Source of the DNA: Streptomyces solicavernae
Lineage (GTDB): Bacteria > Actinomycetota > Actinomycetes > Streptomycetales > Streptomycetaceae
Assembly (NCBI RefSeq): GCF_029968095.1
Contig: NZ_JASCIR010000009.1
Location: 1 to 64,000 of the forward strand
Direction: 5' to 3'
DNA: 64,000 bases
Position numbers and translations under genes: made by a program. Below, piece after piece: positions 28,336 through 37,026 of the stretch (the first letter of the stretch is position 1; each line of letters begins with the position of its first letter). The notes beneath the pieces were generated by a model, which was not told the DNA's origin, ran no database searches, and worked only from the letters and a program-made list of their open reading frames with translations.

Positions 28336-30773
28336 GCGGGCGCACCCGTCTCGTCCTGTGCGCCACGGCGGCCACGCTGCTCGCGGCCTGCGCGCTGCTG
28401 CCGCTGGTCAATTCGATCGCCTGGATCGTGCAGGCGGCGGTCCTGCTCGCCCTGCAGTCGGGCACGGGCGCGCTCGCCCGCCGGGTCCCGCTGGCCCGGC
28501 CGCTGACCGTGCTCGCCCAGGCCGTGGTGACGCTGCTGCTGCTCACGCTGGTCTTCGCGAGCGGTTATGCGATCGCCGGGTTCCTGCCCGGCCCGGACGC
28601 CTTCGGCCGTTTCGCCGCGCTGCTGCAGGCCGGAGCCCAGGACGTGGGGCAGTACGCGATCCCGGCGCCGCTCTCCGACGGCATCCGGCTGATGCTGGTC
28701 GGCGGGGTCCTGGTGATCGGCCTCGCGGTGGACGCGCTCGCGGTGACGTTCCGCAGTGCGGCCCCGGCCGGGCTGCCGCTGCTCGCGCTGTACTCGGTCG
28801 CGGCGGGGCTGTCGGACGGCGGGGCGGGCTGGGTGTGGTTCGTCCTGGCCGCCGCGGGCTATCTGCTGCTGCTCCTGGCGGAGGGCCGGGACCGGCTCTC
28901 CGCGTGGGGCCGGGTGTTCGGCGGCGCCGCCCGCAGGCCGGGCGGCCTAACCTCCGGCCTGGAGCCGAGCGGCACGGGCGCGGTGGCCCCGGTCCGTACG
29001 GGCCGGCGCATCGGTGTGGTCGCCCTCGGCGTCGCCCTGCTGGTGCCCGCGGCCCTGCCGGCCCTGGACGGCGGCCTGTTCGACCCGGCGCGCGGCGGTG
29101 GCGGCACCGGCCCCGGCGGCGGCACGATCTCCGCGGTGAACCCGCTGGTCTCGCTGCAGAACAGCCTGAACCAGCCGACCGACCGCGAGGTCATCTCGTA
29201 CCGCACCAACTCCGAGCAGACGCAGGACATGTATCTGCGGATCGTGGCCCTCGACCAGTTCGACGGGAGGTCCTGGAAGCCGGCCGAGCGCGCCATCACG
29301 GATGTGCCGAACCGCCTCCCGGTCCCCGGCGGCCTCAGCTCGGAGGTGCGCACGACCGAGGTGCAGACGAACATCTCGGCGGCGGACTGGTACCAGCAGA
29401 ACTGGCTGCCGATGCCCTTCCCGGCCACGCAGGTCAGCATCGAGGGCCGCTGGCGGTACGAGCCGGTGGGCCGCACCCTCGTCGGCGACCGCGGCCAGAA
29501 CACCGGCGGCAGGCAGTACGAGGTGAGGAGCCTCGTCGTGCAGCCCACCGCCGAGCAGCTGGCCGAGGCTCCGGCGCCGGACGCGACGCTCGCGCGCGAG
29601 TTCACCTCCGTACCGGACTCGCTGCCCGCGGACGTGTACGCGACGGCGCGGAAGGTGACGCGGGGCTCGTCCAACGACTACGAGCGCGCGGTGAAGCTCC
29701 AGGACTGGTTCACGACCGAGGGCGGCTTCACGTACGACACGGAGGTGCAGGCGGGCAGCGGGGTGGCGGCGATCAGCCGGTTCCTGAAGCAGAAGGAGGG
29801 CTTCTGCGTCCACTTCTCCTTCTCGATGGCGGCGATGGCCCGCACGCTCGGCATACCGGCCCGCGTGGCGGTCGGCTTCACTCCGGGCGCTCCGCAGTCC
29901 GACGGCACGATGTCGGTCGGCCTGCGCGATGCGCACGCCTGGCCCGAGCTGTATTTCGAGGGGGTCGGCTGGACCCGTTTCGAGCCGACGCCGACGCGCG
30001 GTTCGACGCCCGATTACACCCGGCAGGACGTGCCCGCGCCGGAGGCGAGCGACAGTGCGGCGCCGGCGCCTTCGGCCTCGGACACGCCGTCCGAGGACCC
30101 GTCGTCGGCGCCGTCGGAGGGCTGTGGCCGGGACCAGCGGCTGCTCGGCGAGTGCGGGGCGGCGCAGGCCCAGGGCGGTGCGGACGGCGGCGCCGACGGC
30201 ACGCCGGTGTGGTCGGTCGTGGCGGTGTCGGTCGGTGCGCTGCTGCTTGTGGCGCTGCCGCTGCTGCCGTGGCTGTGGCGGACCCGGGTGCGCGCGGTGC
30301 GGCTAGGCGCCCGGGGTCGTACGGGGGCGGACGCGGCGGCGCGGACGCTGGCGGTCTGGCGCGAGGTCACGGACCTGGCCTGGGACTACGGCATCCTGCC
30401 GGACGAGTCGCTGACGCCGCGCAAGGCGGCGGAGCGCATCGTCCGCGTCGGGCATCTGGGGGGTGAGCCGGCGGCGGAGTCGGCCCTGCGGGTGGCCTCG
30501 GCGGTGGAGCAGGTGCTGTACGCGCCGCACCCGCGTCCGGCGGCGGGCCTGGCCGAGGACGTGCAGCGGCTGCGGGCGGGGCTGCGTACGGGCCTGAGCC
30601 GCGCGAGCCGGGCCCGGGCGGTGCTCGCGCCGCGTTCGGCTGTCCGTGTGGCCTGGGCGTTCAGTGCCCGTCGGCGGGCGCTGACCCGGCGTCTGCTGGT
30701 GAACGGCCGGGGCGAGAGCCGCCTGGACCGCTGGTCAGCGGCGGTACGCCGACCGGGACACCGGCAGGGCTGA
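28332..30773 (+). CDS. TgpA-like transglutaminase-domain membrane protein
   Basis: An 813-residue protein. About six membrane helices occupy residues 1-200, and a periplasm-side region follows. The transglutaminase-like domain has Cys in EGFCVHFS (about residue 492), His in RDAHAWPE (about 535) and the following RFEPTP. A Ser/Ala/Pro linker, one more helix (about 630-650) and a DUF4129-like cytoplasmic tail complete it. This is the architecture of TgpA/YebA-type proteins, which pair with MoxR and DUF58. ATG overlaps the DUF58 stop codon. The target protein that it would cross-link or cleave is unknown. Confidence 0.9.
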   Translation: MSGRTRLVLCATAATLLAACALLPLVNSIAWIVQAAVLLALQSGTGALARRVPLARPLTVLAQAVVTLLLLTLVFASGYAIAGFLPGPDAFGRFAALLQAGAQDVGQYAIPAPLSDGIRLMLVGGVLVIGLAVDALAVTFRSAAPAGLPLLALYSVAAGLSDGGAGWVWFVLAAAGYLLLLLAEGRDRLSAWGRVFGGAARRPGGLTSGLEPSGTGAVAPVRTGRRIGVVALGVALLVPAALPALDGGLFDPARGGGGTGPGGGTISAVNPLVSLQNSLNQPTDREVISYRTNSEQTQDMYLRIVALDQFDGRSWKPAERAITDVPNRLPVPGGLSSEVRTTEVQTNISAADWYQQNWLPMPFPATQVSIEGRWRYEPVGRTLVGDRGQNTGGRQYEVRSLVVQPTAEQLAEAPAPDATLAREFTSVPDSLPADVYATARKVTRGSSNDYERAVKLQDWFTTEGGFTYDTEVQAGSGVAAISRFLKQKEGFCVHFSFSMAAMARTLGIPARVAVGFTPGAPQSDGTMSVGLRDAHAWPELYFEGVGWTRFEPTPTRGSTPDYTRQDVPAPEASDSAAPAPSASDTPSEDPSSAPSEGCGRDQRLLGECGAAQAQGGADGGADGTPVWSVVAVSVGALLLVALPLLPWLWRTRVRAVRLGARGRTGADAAARTLAVWREVTDLAWDYGILPDESLTPRKAAERIVRVGHLGGEPAAESALRVASAVEQVLYAPHPRPAAGLAEDVQRLRAGLRTGLSRASRARAVLAPRSAVRVAWAFSARRRALTRRLLVNGRGESRLDRWSAAVRRPGHRQG

Positions 30774-30871
30774 TCGCCCCGGCAACGGCCGGGCGCGCGA
30801 GAGTCCCGGCGAGCTGGGGCATCCGGGGGGGCCGGTCCTGGCAAGCGCGGGCATGTGGAACAGGCATGCGA

Positions 30872-30901
30872 AAGGGGTGCGCGCCCAGGCGTGCACCCCT
30901 T
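30872..30901 (-). terminator. Hairpin terminator between convergent genes
   Basis: AAGGGGTGC (30872-30880) pairs with GCACCCCTT (30893-30901), with three more inner pairs (CGC/GCG) around the loop. It lies 24 bases beyond the DUF3040 stop codon on the minus strand. It can also stop the plus-strand MoxR operon about 100 bases after its last gene. Confidence 0.8.
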
Positions 30902-30924
30902 CAGCCAAGCTGTTCAGCGCGGAC

Positions 30925-31326
30925 TCAGCGGCCCTCTTCGTCTCGACGACGCTGCCATCGCTGCTCGATCCGGTCCATCATCGAGCGGCGCTGTTTGCCC
31001 TGGCGGCGAGTGGTCTGGCCGGGCGCCTCACCGGGAGCGGCCTGCTCCCCTGGCTTGGGCGCCTTGCGCCAACCGGTGACAGCGAGAACGGCGCAGCCGA
31101 GCATCACGAGGAAGCCCACGACGCTGATCCAGATCTGCTGCGCGACCATGCCGGTCATGAGGAGCGCGATACCCACCAGGAAGCCGGCAACAGCCTGGTA
31201 GACCCGTCGACGGGTGTGTGTACGCAGCCCGCTTCCCTCAAGCGCTGTCGCGAACTTGGGATCTTCGGCGTACAGCGCTCGCTCCATTTGCTCGAGCATT
31301 CGCTGCTCGTGCTCCGAGAGCGGCAC
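30925..31326 (-). CDS. DUF3040 membrane protein
   Basis: A 133-residue protein starting MPLSEHEQRMLEQMERALYAEDP, the diagnostic N-terminus of the actinobacterial DUF3040 family. Two adjacent membrane helices follow (about 42-85), then a basic tail ending RRRDEEGR. Function is unknown. It faces the transglutaminase gene across a terminator. The 264 bases upstream to the methyltransferase gene contain no other reading frame I can support and presumably its promoter. Confidence 0.9.
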   Translation of the reverse strand: MPLSEHEQRMLEQMERALYAEDPKFATALEGSGLRTHTRRRVYQAVAGFLVGIALLMTGMVAQQIWISVVGFLVMLGCAVLAVTGWRKAPKPGEQAAPGEAPGQTTRRQGKQRRSMMDRIEQRWQRRRDEEGR

Positions 31327-31590
31327 GGAGTCCTCCTCATCGTGCAGTCGCCGGGGCGACCGGGGGTCCCCTTCAGGATAGGCAGGGAATCGCCCCCGTG
31401 AAACCCGCCCCTCTACGCCAATTCGCCTTCCGGGCCCGTCATGGGAGGTCCGGCCGTGCTGAAGCAGGCATTCCCCAGCGGCCGATCCGTCATGCCGGAC
31501 GGTCTCCCTCGATCATACGGGGCGAAGCGCCCGATCGGGGGTCCTGTGGCGTACTCCATCTGCGGCTGCGGTGCTGATCAGCGCCGCGCG

Positions 31591-32352
31591 TCATGCGGCG
31601 GCCTTCTCGGCGAGCACGTGCAGCTGCGTGGCCACCGAGTGAAACGCGGGCTGTTCCGCGGCGGCGGCCTCAAGCTTGAGGAGGGCGTCGAGCGCCCCCG
31701 GCTCGGTGTCGACGAGCACGCCGGGGACGAGGTCCGCGAAGACCCGTACGCCGTGCACCGCGCCGATGCGCAGGCCGCAGTCGGTGACGAGGCCGGTGAG
31801 CTGCTCCGCGGTGAAGCGGCGCGGCACCGGGTCGCCCTCGCCCCAGCGGCCGTCCGGGTCGGTGAGCGCCTCGTGGGCCTCGGTGAAGTGGCCGGCGAGG
31901 GCCCGGGCGAGCACGGCGCCGCCGAGGCCCGCGGCGAGCAGGCTGAGCGCGCCGGTCTCGCGCAGGGCGCCGACGACGTTGCGCACGCCTTCGGCCGCGT
32001 CGTCCACGTACTCCAGGACGCCGTGGCACAGCACCACGTCGTACTCGCCGCGGCCGACCACGTCGAACAGGCCGTGGGCGTCGCCCTGGACGCCGCGGAC
32101 CTGGTCGGCGACACCGGCCTCGGCGGCCCTGCGCTCCAGGGCGAACAGGGCGTTGGGGCTGGGGTCGACGACGGTGACGCGGTGCCCGAGGCGGGCCACG
32201 GGCACCGCGAAGTTGCCGCTGCCGCCGCCGGTGTCCAGGACGTCGAGCGAAGCGCGTCCCGTCGCCTTGGCCTGACGGTCCAGGGCGTCCTTCAGGACCT
32301 CCCAGACCACGGCGGTACGGAGAGAAGCGCGGGGGCGCATCGGGTCCGACAC
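31591..32352 (-). CDS. SAM-dependent class I methyltransferase
   Basis: The Rossmann methyltransferase motifs are clear: VLDTGGGSGNFAVPVARLG for SAM, VTVVDPSPNALFALE as motif II, and DVVLCHGVLEYVDD as motif IV. GTG at 32352 is preferred because GAGGAG lies nine bases upstream, giving 253 residues; a GTG at 32379 is possible. The family resembles the CmoA/UbiE-like group, but the substrate cannot be inferred. It lies between DUF3040 and the HEPN-like gene, all on the minus strand. Confidence 0.85.
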   Translation of the reverse strand: MSDPMRPRASLRTAVVWEVLKDALDRQAKATGRASLDVLDTGGGSGNFAVPVARLGHRVTVVDPSPNALFALERRAAEAGVADQVRGVQGDAHGLFDVVGRGEYDVVLCHGVLEYVDDAAEGVRNVVGALRETGALSLLAAGLGGAVLARALAGHFTEAHEALTDPDGRWGEGDPVPRRFTAEQLTGLVTDCGLRIGAVHGVRVFADLVPGVLVDTEPGALDALLKLEAAAAEQPAFHSVATQLHVLAEKAAA

Positions 32353-32453
32353 GGCAGTTGACTCCTCGGCGCGCGGCACCGCCTCTTTGTCGGCGGAGCG
32401 ATGGGGTGAATCACCCGGCCTCGCGTGGTACGCAAAGCGCAGGTGGTCCCACC

Positions 32454-33023
32454 CTATTGCCTCCTGACCGGTCTCCTGTCATCCGCCTGGGACGGCTCCG
32501 CCGCCGGACGGTCCTGGCGTGGCTGGGGCAGGGCCGGCTGGAGGACCAGCATGCGTTCGACGAGGCGCAGGAACATGGCCACGTCGCGCAGCAGGTCGTC
32601 GGCGTCGCGGGTGGTCGCGGCGCCCTGGATGCCCGCCTCGGCGCGGGCCCGGCGGCGGGCGCCGGAGGCGAACAGGGCGCTCCACTCGGTGAGTTCGGGC
32701 GCTATTTCGGGGAGCACTTCCCAGGCGCTCCTGATGCGCCGGCGCTTGCGCGGGTCGGTCTCGGGGCGGCCGCGGGCCGCGAGGACGGCGGCGGCGGTGC
32801 GCAGGGCGGCGAGGTGGGCGGCTGCGTAGCGCTCATTGGGGGTTTCCAGGGTGACCGCGTCGTCGAGCCCGGTGCGGGCCTGGCCCAGCAGGTCGAGTGC
32901 GGCCGGCGGGGCCGTCGCCCGGCGCAGCACGGGGTGGATGTCGCTCGCCGGACCGTTCAGTGAGGGGGCAGGGCCGGCGGTGGCGCGACGCCGGCGTGCG
33001 GCGGCTGCGGAAGAACTGGCCAT
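32454..33023 (-). CDS. SAV_6107-family HEPN-like protein
   Basis: A 189-residue helical protein. Its basic Ala/Arg-rich start is followed by LLGQARTGLDDAVTLETPNERYAAAHLAALRTAAAVLAARG, a four-helix HEPN-type core, and a segment ending DDLLRDVAMFLRLVERML. This is the family named after SAV_6107 of S. avermitilis, found widely in actinobacteria. Some HEPN proteins are RNases, but the R-x4-6-H active motif is not evident here, so a nuclease role should not be assumed. ATG at 33023 follows AGGAGGT. No toxin or antitoxin partner lies beside it. Confidence 0.82.
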   Translation of the reverse strand: MASSSAAAARRRRATAGPAPSLNGPASDIHPVLRRATAPPAALDLLGQARTGLDDAVTLETPNERYAAAHLAALRTAAAVLAARGRPETDPRKRRRIRSAWEVLPEIAPELTEWSALFASGARRRARAEAGIQGAATTRDADDLLRDVAMFLRLVERMLVLQPALPQPRQDRPAAEPSQADDRRPVRRQ

Positions 33024-33186
33024 GACGAACCTCCTGTCGTCGTATGACGGCGCATGAGGAGCCGTATGACCCCATCGTGAGGTACGCCACTGACAATCGG
33101 CTCTGACCTGCGATTTCGGCTCGACCGGGGGTTCGGGTACGGGAGTTGGGGAGGGGCGGCCGCCACGCTTGCGGGCGGACCCTGCA

Positions 33187-33211
33187 TACTGTTCTGCACT
33201 GACCAGTCAGT
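33187..33211 (+). promoter_or_regulatory. -10 box and TetR-type operator before the ABC/YhgE operon
   Basis: TACTGT (33187-33192) is a -10 candidate. The palindrome ACTGACCAGTCAGT (33198-33211: ACTGAC, CA, GTCAGT) covers the expected start point near 33199. Such short palindromes are typical TetR-family sites, and a TetR gene ends this operon. Autoregulation by repression is inferred. Confidence 0.6.
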
Positions 33212-33237
33212 TCAAAAGAGCGTCAGAGACGTTCGTC

Positions 33238-33276
33238 TGCGAAGTTCGCCTGCGAAGTTCGCCTGCGAAGTTCGCC
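33238..33276 (+). repeat. Three 13-bp palindromic repeats in the ABC operon leader
   Basis: TGCGAAGTTCGCC occurs three times head to tail (33238, 33251, 33264). Each copy contains the palindrome GCGAA-G-TTCGC. They lie between the presumed start site and the GTG at 33302. They may be protein binding sites or form alternative RNA hairpins. Confidence 0.9.
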
Positions 33277-33301
33277 AGAGAGTTCACGAGGGGGAAGGTC
33301 T

Positions 33302-34201
33302 GTGGAGAGCCCACACGGGGCACCCCGCGGCATATCCGTCACGGCCGAGGACTTCGGCCTGAGAGGCCCGCGCGGCTGGGCGTTCCGCGGTGTCCGGATC
33401 GACGCGGAGCCCGGCGCCCTGATCGCCGTCGAGGGCCCGTCCGGCTCCGGCCGCACCTGCCTGCTGCTCGCCCTCACCGGGCGGATGCGGCCCACGGAGG
33501 GGCGCGCGACGATCGGGCGGATGCGCCTGCCCAAGCAGATGGCGGCCGTACGGGGAGTCAGCGCGCTCGGTCCGGCACCGGGGGTGACCGACCTCGACCC
33601 GGCGCTGACCGTGCGCGAGCAGATCCATGAACGCGCCCTGCTCCAGCGGCGGTTCGGCGGCTCGCTGCGCTCGCTGCTGCGGCCGCGGTCCGAGCGCCGG
33701 GCATCGATGAGACGACATGTCGACCATGCCCTTGCGGCGGCCGGGCTCGACCTGGAGTCGCTGCCCAAGGGCCCCCGTACCTCCGTACGCGACCTGGAGC
33801 GGCTGGAGGAGCTGCGGCTCTCCGTGGCGCTCGCGCTGATCGGGGAACCGCGGCTGCTCGGGGTGGACGACGTGGACCTGAAGCTGTCCGACGCCGAACG
33901 GGCCGAGGCCTGGGACCTGCTGCGGTCGGTCGCCGAGTCCGGCACCACGGTCGTCGCGGTGTGCAGCGAGGCGCCCGAGGGTGCGGTTGTGGTGTCCACG
34001 GCTTCCGCGGGCGACGACGAGGACGAGACCGAGGACGAGACCGAGGCCGAGGCCTTCGCCACCGAAGTGGACCGCGCGGAAGCGGAAGCGGACGACGAGG
34101 AATCGGAAACGGACGCCGAGACAGACGAGACAGACGAGACAGACGAGACGGACGAGACGAAGGGGGCGGCGGATGCGTTCGCCGAGACTGGCCGCGCTTG
34201 A
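33302..34201 (+). CDS. Atypical ABC transporter ATPase
   Basis: A 299-residue nucleotide-binding subunit with an intact Walker A, GPSGSGRT (residues 45-52). The other elements are degenerate: the LSGGQ signature is replaced by a stretch around LERLEELRLSVALALIG, and Walker B reads LLGVDDVD, without the usual Glu. The last 70 residues are extremely acidic, with repeated Asp-Glu-Thr triplets. GTG at 33302 follows GGGGGAAGG. Its end overlaps the YhgE gene by 29 bases, so the pair probably forms one complex. Whether it hydrolyses ATP well is doubtful. Confidence 0.82.
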   Translation: MESPHGAPRGISVTAEDFGLRGPRGWAFRGVRIDAEPGALIAVEGPSGSGRTCLLLALTGRMRPTEGRATIGRMRLPKQMAAVRGVSALGPAPGVTDLDPALTVREQIHERALLQRRFGGSLRSLLRPRSERRASMRRHVDHALAAAGLDLESLPKGPRTSVRDLERLEELRLSVALALIGEPRLLGVDDVDLKLSDAERAEAWDLLRSVAESGTTVVAVCSEAPEGAVVVSTASAGDDEDETEDETEAEAFATEVDRAEAEADDEESETDAETDETDETDETDETKGAADAFAETGRA

Positions 34202-36257
34202 GCTGAGGCGCTTCGGCAGGGGAAAGCTGCCACGCGCGGCGCTGGTTGCCCTGCTGCTGCTTCCGCTGCTGTACGGAGCGCTCTACTTGTGGTCGTTCTG
34301 GGACCCGTACAGCCGCCTGGACCGGATCCCGGTGGCGCTGGTCAACGACGACGAGGGCGCGATCGCGGACGGCAAGAAGATCTCCGCGGGCGACTCGATC
34401 ACCGAGGGGCTGCACGAAAGCGACACCTTCCAGTGGCACGAGGTGAGCGCAGACGAGGCCCGCAAGGGCGTCGAGGACGGCACGTACTACCTGTCCCTGA
34501 CCATGCCGAAGGACTTCAGCGAGCGCATCGCGTCCAGCTCGGGGGACGCGCCGGAGACCAGCGCGCTGCAGGTGCGGACGAACGACGCCAACAACTACAT
34601 CGTCGGGCAGATCTCGCGGACGGTGTTCGCCGAGGTGCGCACCGCGGCCTCCACGGATGCCTCGCGCACCTTCCTCGACAAGATCTTCATCTCGTTCTCC
34701 GACATCCACGGCAAGACCAAAAAGGCCGCGGAGGGCGCGGACAAGCTCAAGGAGGGTGCGGGGAAGGCCAAGAAGGGCGCGAAGCAGCTCGCGGACGGCC
34801 TCAAGGACGCCAAGGACGGCAGCACCGAACTGTCCGGCGGGATCAAGCGCCTCGACAAGGGCGCCGGTGAACTGGAGCGCGGCGCGGGCCAGGTGGCAGC
34901 GGGCACGCAGGCGCTCGCCGACAAGGTGAACGCGGGCGCGGCCAAGGTGCGGCCGTTCCTCAAGGACAACGGTCGGACCATCGGCGATACGGCACGTCTC
35001 GTATCGGATTCGGCCGCGGTCGTCCGCCGTCACCTGGACGACCTCGCGGCTGCGGCCCCGGGCGCGGCCACGGAGTCCCGCAAGGCGTCCGAGCGGCTCG
35101 ACACGGTGTACGCCTCGCTCTGCGAGAACGCGACCCTGCCCGGCCCGCACTGCCCGGCCCTCAAGGACGCCAAGGACGCGGCGGCCACCACGGCCCGCAT
35201 CGCAGGCGACCTCGACCGGGTCGTCAAGGACTACGACGGCGACATCGCCAAGCTCGACGGTCACCTGGCGAAGCTGCAGAAGCAGGCCGACGACCTGGCC
35301 GAGCGGGCGCCGCACCTGGACGAGGACCTGGACGACGCGGTCGCCAAGATCAACAAGCTGAACAGCGGCGCCAAGAAGGTCGCCAAGGGTGCGGTCAGGC
35401 TGCACACCGGCCTCGGCACCGCCAAGTCCGGCGCCGTCGACCTGGACAGCGGCGTGGGCCGCCTCAAGACGGGTGCGAACGACCTCAACGGAGGCATGTT
35501 CAAGCTCGTCGACGGTTCGGGCGACCTCGCGGGCGGCCTGCACGACGGCGTCGCCAAGATCCCGGACTACGACGAGGAGGACCGGGACGCGCGCACCGAG
35601 GTGATGGCCGACCCCGTCCAGCTCGCCTCCCAGTCGCTGCACAAGGCGCCCAACTACGGCACCGGTTTCGCCCCGTACTTCATCCCGCTGTCGTTGTGGG
35701 TCGGCGCGATGGTCGCGTACATGCTGATCCAGCCGATGAACCGGCGGGCGCTCGCGGCCGGTGCCTCGGCCTGGCGGATCGCGCTCGCGGGCTGGCTGCC
35801 GGTGGCGGCGCTCGGGGCGCTGCAGACGGCCGCCCTGATGTCGGTGCTGCACTGGGGGCTCGGCCTGGAGATGGCGCGGGCGGCGGGCACGGTCGGCTTC
35901 CTGCTCCTGGTCACCGGGTGCTTCGCGGCGATCGTGCAGTGGCTGAACGCCCGGTTCGGGGCGGCGGGGCGGATCCTGGTCCTCGCGGTCCTGATGCTGC
36001 AGCTGACGTCGGCGGGCGGCACCTATCCGGTGCAGACCAGCCCGGCCTTCTTCAACGCCATCCACCCCTTCCTGCCGATGAGTTACGTCGTGGAGTCGCT
36101 GCGCAGGCTGATCAGCGGCGGCGGCCTGGGGCCGGTGTGGCAGGCCTGCGCGGTGCTGCTCGCCTTCACCCTCGGGGCGCTCGCCCTCACCGCGCTGTCC
36201 GCGCGGCGCAAGCAGGTGTGGACCCTGGACCGGCTGCACCCGGAACTGAGCCTGTGA
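34173..36257 (+). CDS. YhgE/Pip-domain membrane protein
   Basis: ATG at 34173 lies inside the end of the ABC gene. The 694-residue product starts with a basic stretch and one helix (about 25-45). A large external region (about 50-470) of Lys/Ala/Gly-rich amphipathic helices with repeating GAxxL heptads follows. Five more helices make an ABC2-type membrane domain at the C-terminus. YhgE/Pip proteins include the Lactococcus phage infection protein and type VII/ESX-linked relatives. With the ATPase next to it, export of a lipid, peptide or drug is likely; the substrate is unknown. Confidence 0.88.
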   Translation: MRSPRLAALELRRFGRGKLPRAALVALLLLPLLYGALYLWSFWDPYSRLDRIPVALVNDDEGAIADGKKISAGDSITEGLHESDTFQWHEVSADEARKGVEDGTYYLSLTMPKDFSERIASSSGDAPETSALQVRTNDANNYIVGQISRTVFAEVRTAASTDASRTFLDKIFISFSDIHGKTKKAAEGADKLKEGAGKAKKGAKQLADGLKDAKDGSTELSGGIKRLDKGAGELERGAGQVAAGTQALADKVNAGAAKVRPFLKDNGRTIGDTARLVSDSAAVVRRHLDDLAAAAPGAATESRKASERLDTVYASLCENATLPGPHCPALKDAKDAAATTARIAGDLDRVVKDYDGDIAKLDGHLAKLQKQADDLAERAPHLDEDLDDAVAKINKLNSGAKKVAKGAVRLHTGLGTAKSGAVDLDSGVGRLKTGANDLNGGMFKLVDGSGDLAGGLHDGVAKIPDYDEEDRDARTEVMADPVQLASQSLHKAPNYGTGFAPYFIPLSLWVGAMVAYMLIQPMNRRALAAGASAWRIALAGWLPVAALGALQTAALMSVLHWGLGLEMARAAGTVGFLLLVTGCFAAIVQWLNARFGAAGRILVLAVLMLQLTSAGGTYPVQTSPAFFNAIHPFLPMSYVVESLRRLISGGGLGPVWQACAVLLAFTLGALALTALSARRKQVWTLDRLHPELSL

Positions 36258-36307
36258 GCGCGGCGAGCCGAACCCGACCTGTGAGCACAGCGAGCCGAAC
36301 CCGACCT
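36254..36307 (+). repeat. 27-bp direct repeat between the YhgE and tetR genes
   Basis: Positions 36254-36280 and 36281-36307 match at 25 of 27 bases (unit GTGAGCGCGGCGAGCCGAAC and on). A third GTGAG begins at 36308. The first GTG overlaps the YhgE stop codon. The unit is a multiple of three, so the frame entering tetR stays open through it. Confidence 0.92.
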
Positions 36308-36322
36308 GTGAGAATCAGGACC

Positions 36323-36937
36323 ATGGAAAGCAGCAGCACGCGGCGCCAAGCCACCCGGGCCAAGCTCTACGAAGCGGCCGTCACGCTCATCGCCGAGAAG
36401 GGCTTCTCCGCGACCACGGTCGACGAGATCGCGGAGCGGGCCGGGGTGGCCAAGGGCACGGTCTACTACAACTTCGCCAGCAAGGCCGAGCTCTTCGAGG
36501 AGCTGCTGCGGCACGGCGTGGGCCTGCTCACCGCCTCGCTCCGGGACGCCGCCGAGCGCGCCGCCGCGGAGGGTGGCAGCAAGGTGGACGCCCTGGACCG
36601 CATGATCCGCGCGGGGCTCGTCTTCATCGACACCTATCCGGCGTTCACGCAGCTGTACGTCGCCGAACTGTGGCGCACCAACAGGGCCTGGCAGTCCACC
36701 TTGATGGTGGTCAGGCAGCAGGCCGTCGCGGTGGTCGAGGACGTACTGCGGGAAGGCGTCGAGAACGGTGAGCTGAGCTCGGAGATCGACGTCCCGCTCA
36801 CCGCGGCGGCACTGGTGGGCATGGTCCTGGTCGCCGCCCTGGACTGGCAGGCGTTCCAGCCGGAGCGGACGATCGACGACGTCCACTCGGCGCTGTCCCG
36901 CCTCCTCCAGGGCAGGGTCAGCGGCACGCGCGCGTAG
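36323..36937 (+). CDS. TetR-family transcriptional regulator
   Basis: A 204-residue protein with the N-terminal helix-turn-helix IAEKGFSATTVDEIAERAGVAKGTVYYNFASKAELFEELL cut here into its recognisable parts. GFSATTVDEIAERAGV and KGTVYYNFASK are the two halves of the DNA-binding domain, and an all-helical ligand domain follows. ATG at 36323 follows CAGGA. An in-frame GTG at 36254 overlapping the YhgE stop would add 23 residues made of the 27-bp repeat. It ends the ABC/YhgE operon and is the natural candidate to bind the palindrome at 33198. Confidence 0.92.
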   Translation: MESSSTRRQATRAKLYEAAVTLIAEKGFSATTVDEIAERAGVAKGTVYYNFASKAELFEELLRHGVGLLTASLRDAAERAAAEGGSKVDALDRMIRAGLVFIDTYPAFTQLYVAELWRTNRAWQSTLMVVRQQAVAVVEDVLREGVENGELSSEIDVPLTAAALVGMVLVAALDWQAFQPERTIDDVHSALSRLLQGRVSGTRA

Positions 36938-37026
36938 CGAGGGTTTCGCAGCGAAATCCCGCAGCGAAATCCCGCACACGCGCGGACGCCGAACGCGAAA
37001 TCCGGCGCACGCGCGGACACACGAAA

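Noticed and set aside
32454..33023. HEPN toxin of a toxin-antitoxin pair
   Set aside because: No nucleotidyltransferase or other antitoxin gene is adjacent, and the HEPN RNase motif is not evident.
33558..36239. 893-codon minus-strand frame opposite the ABC and YhgE genes
   Set aside because: Shadow of the repetitive YhgE coding sequence; no domain, and the plus-strand genes are recognisable.
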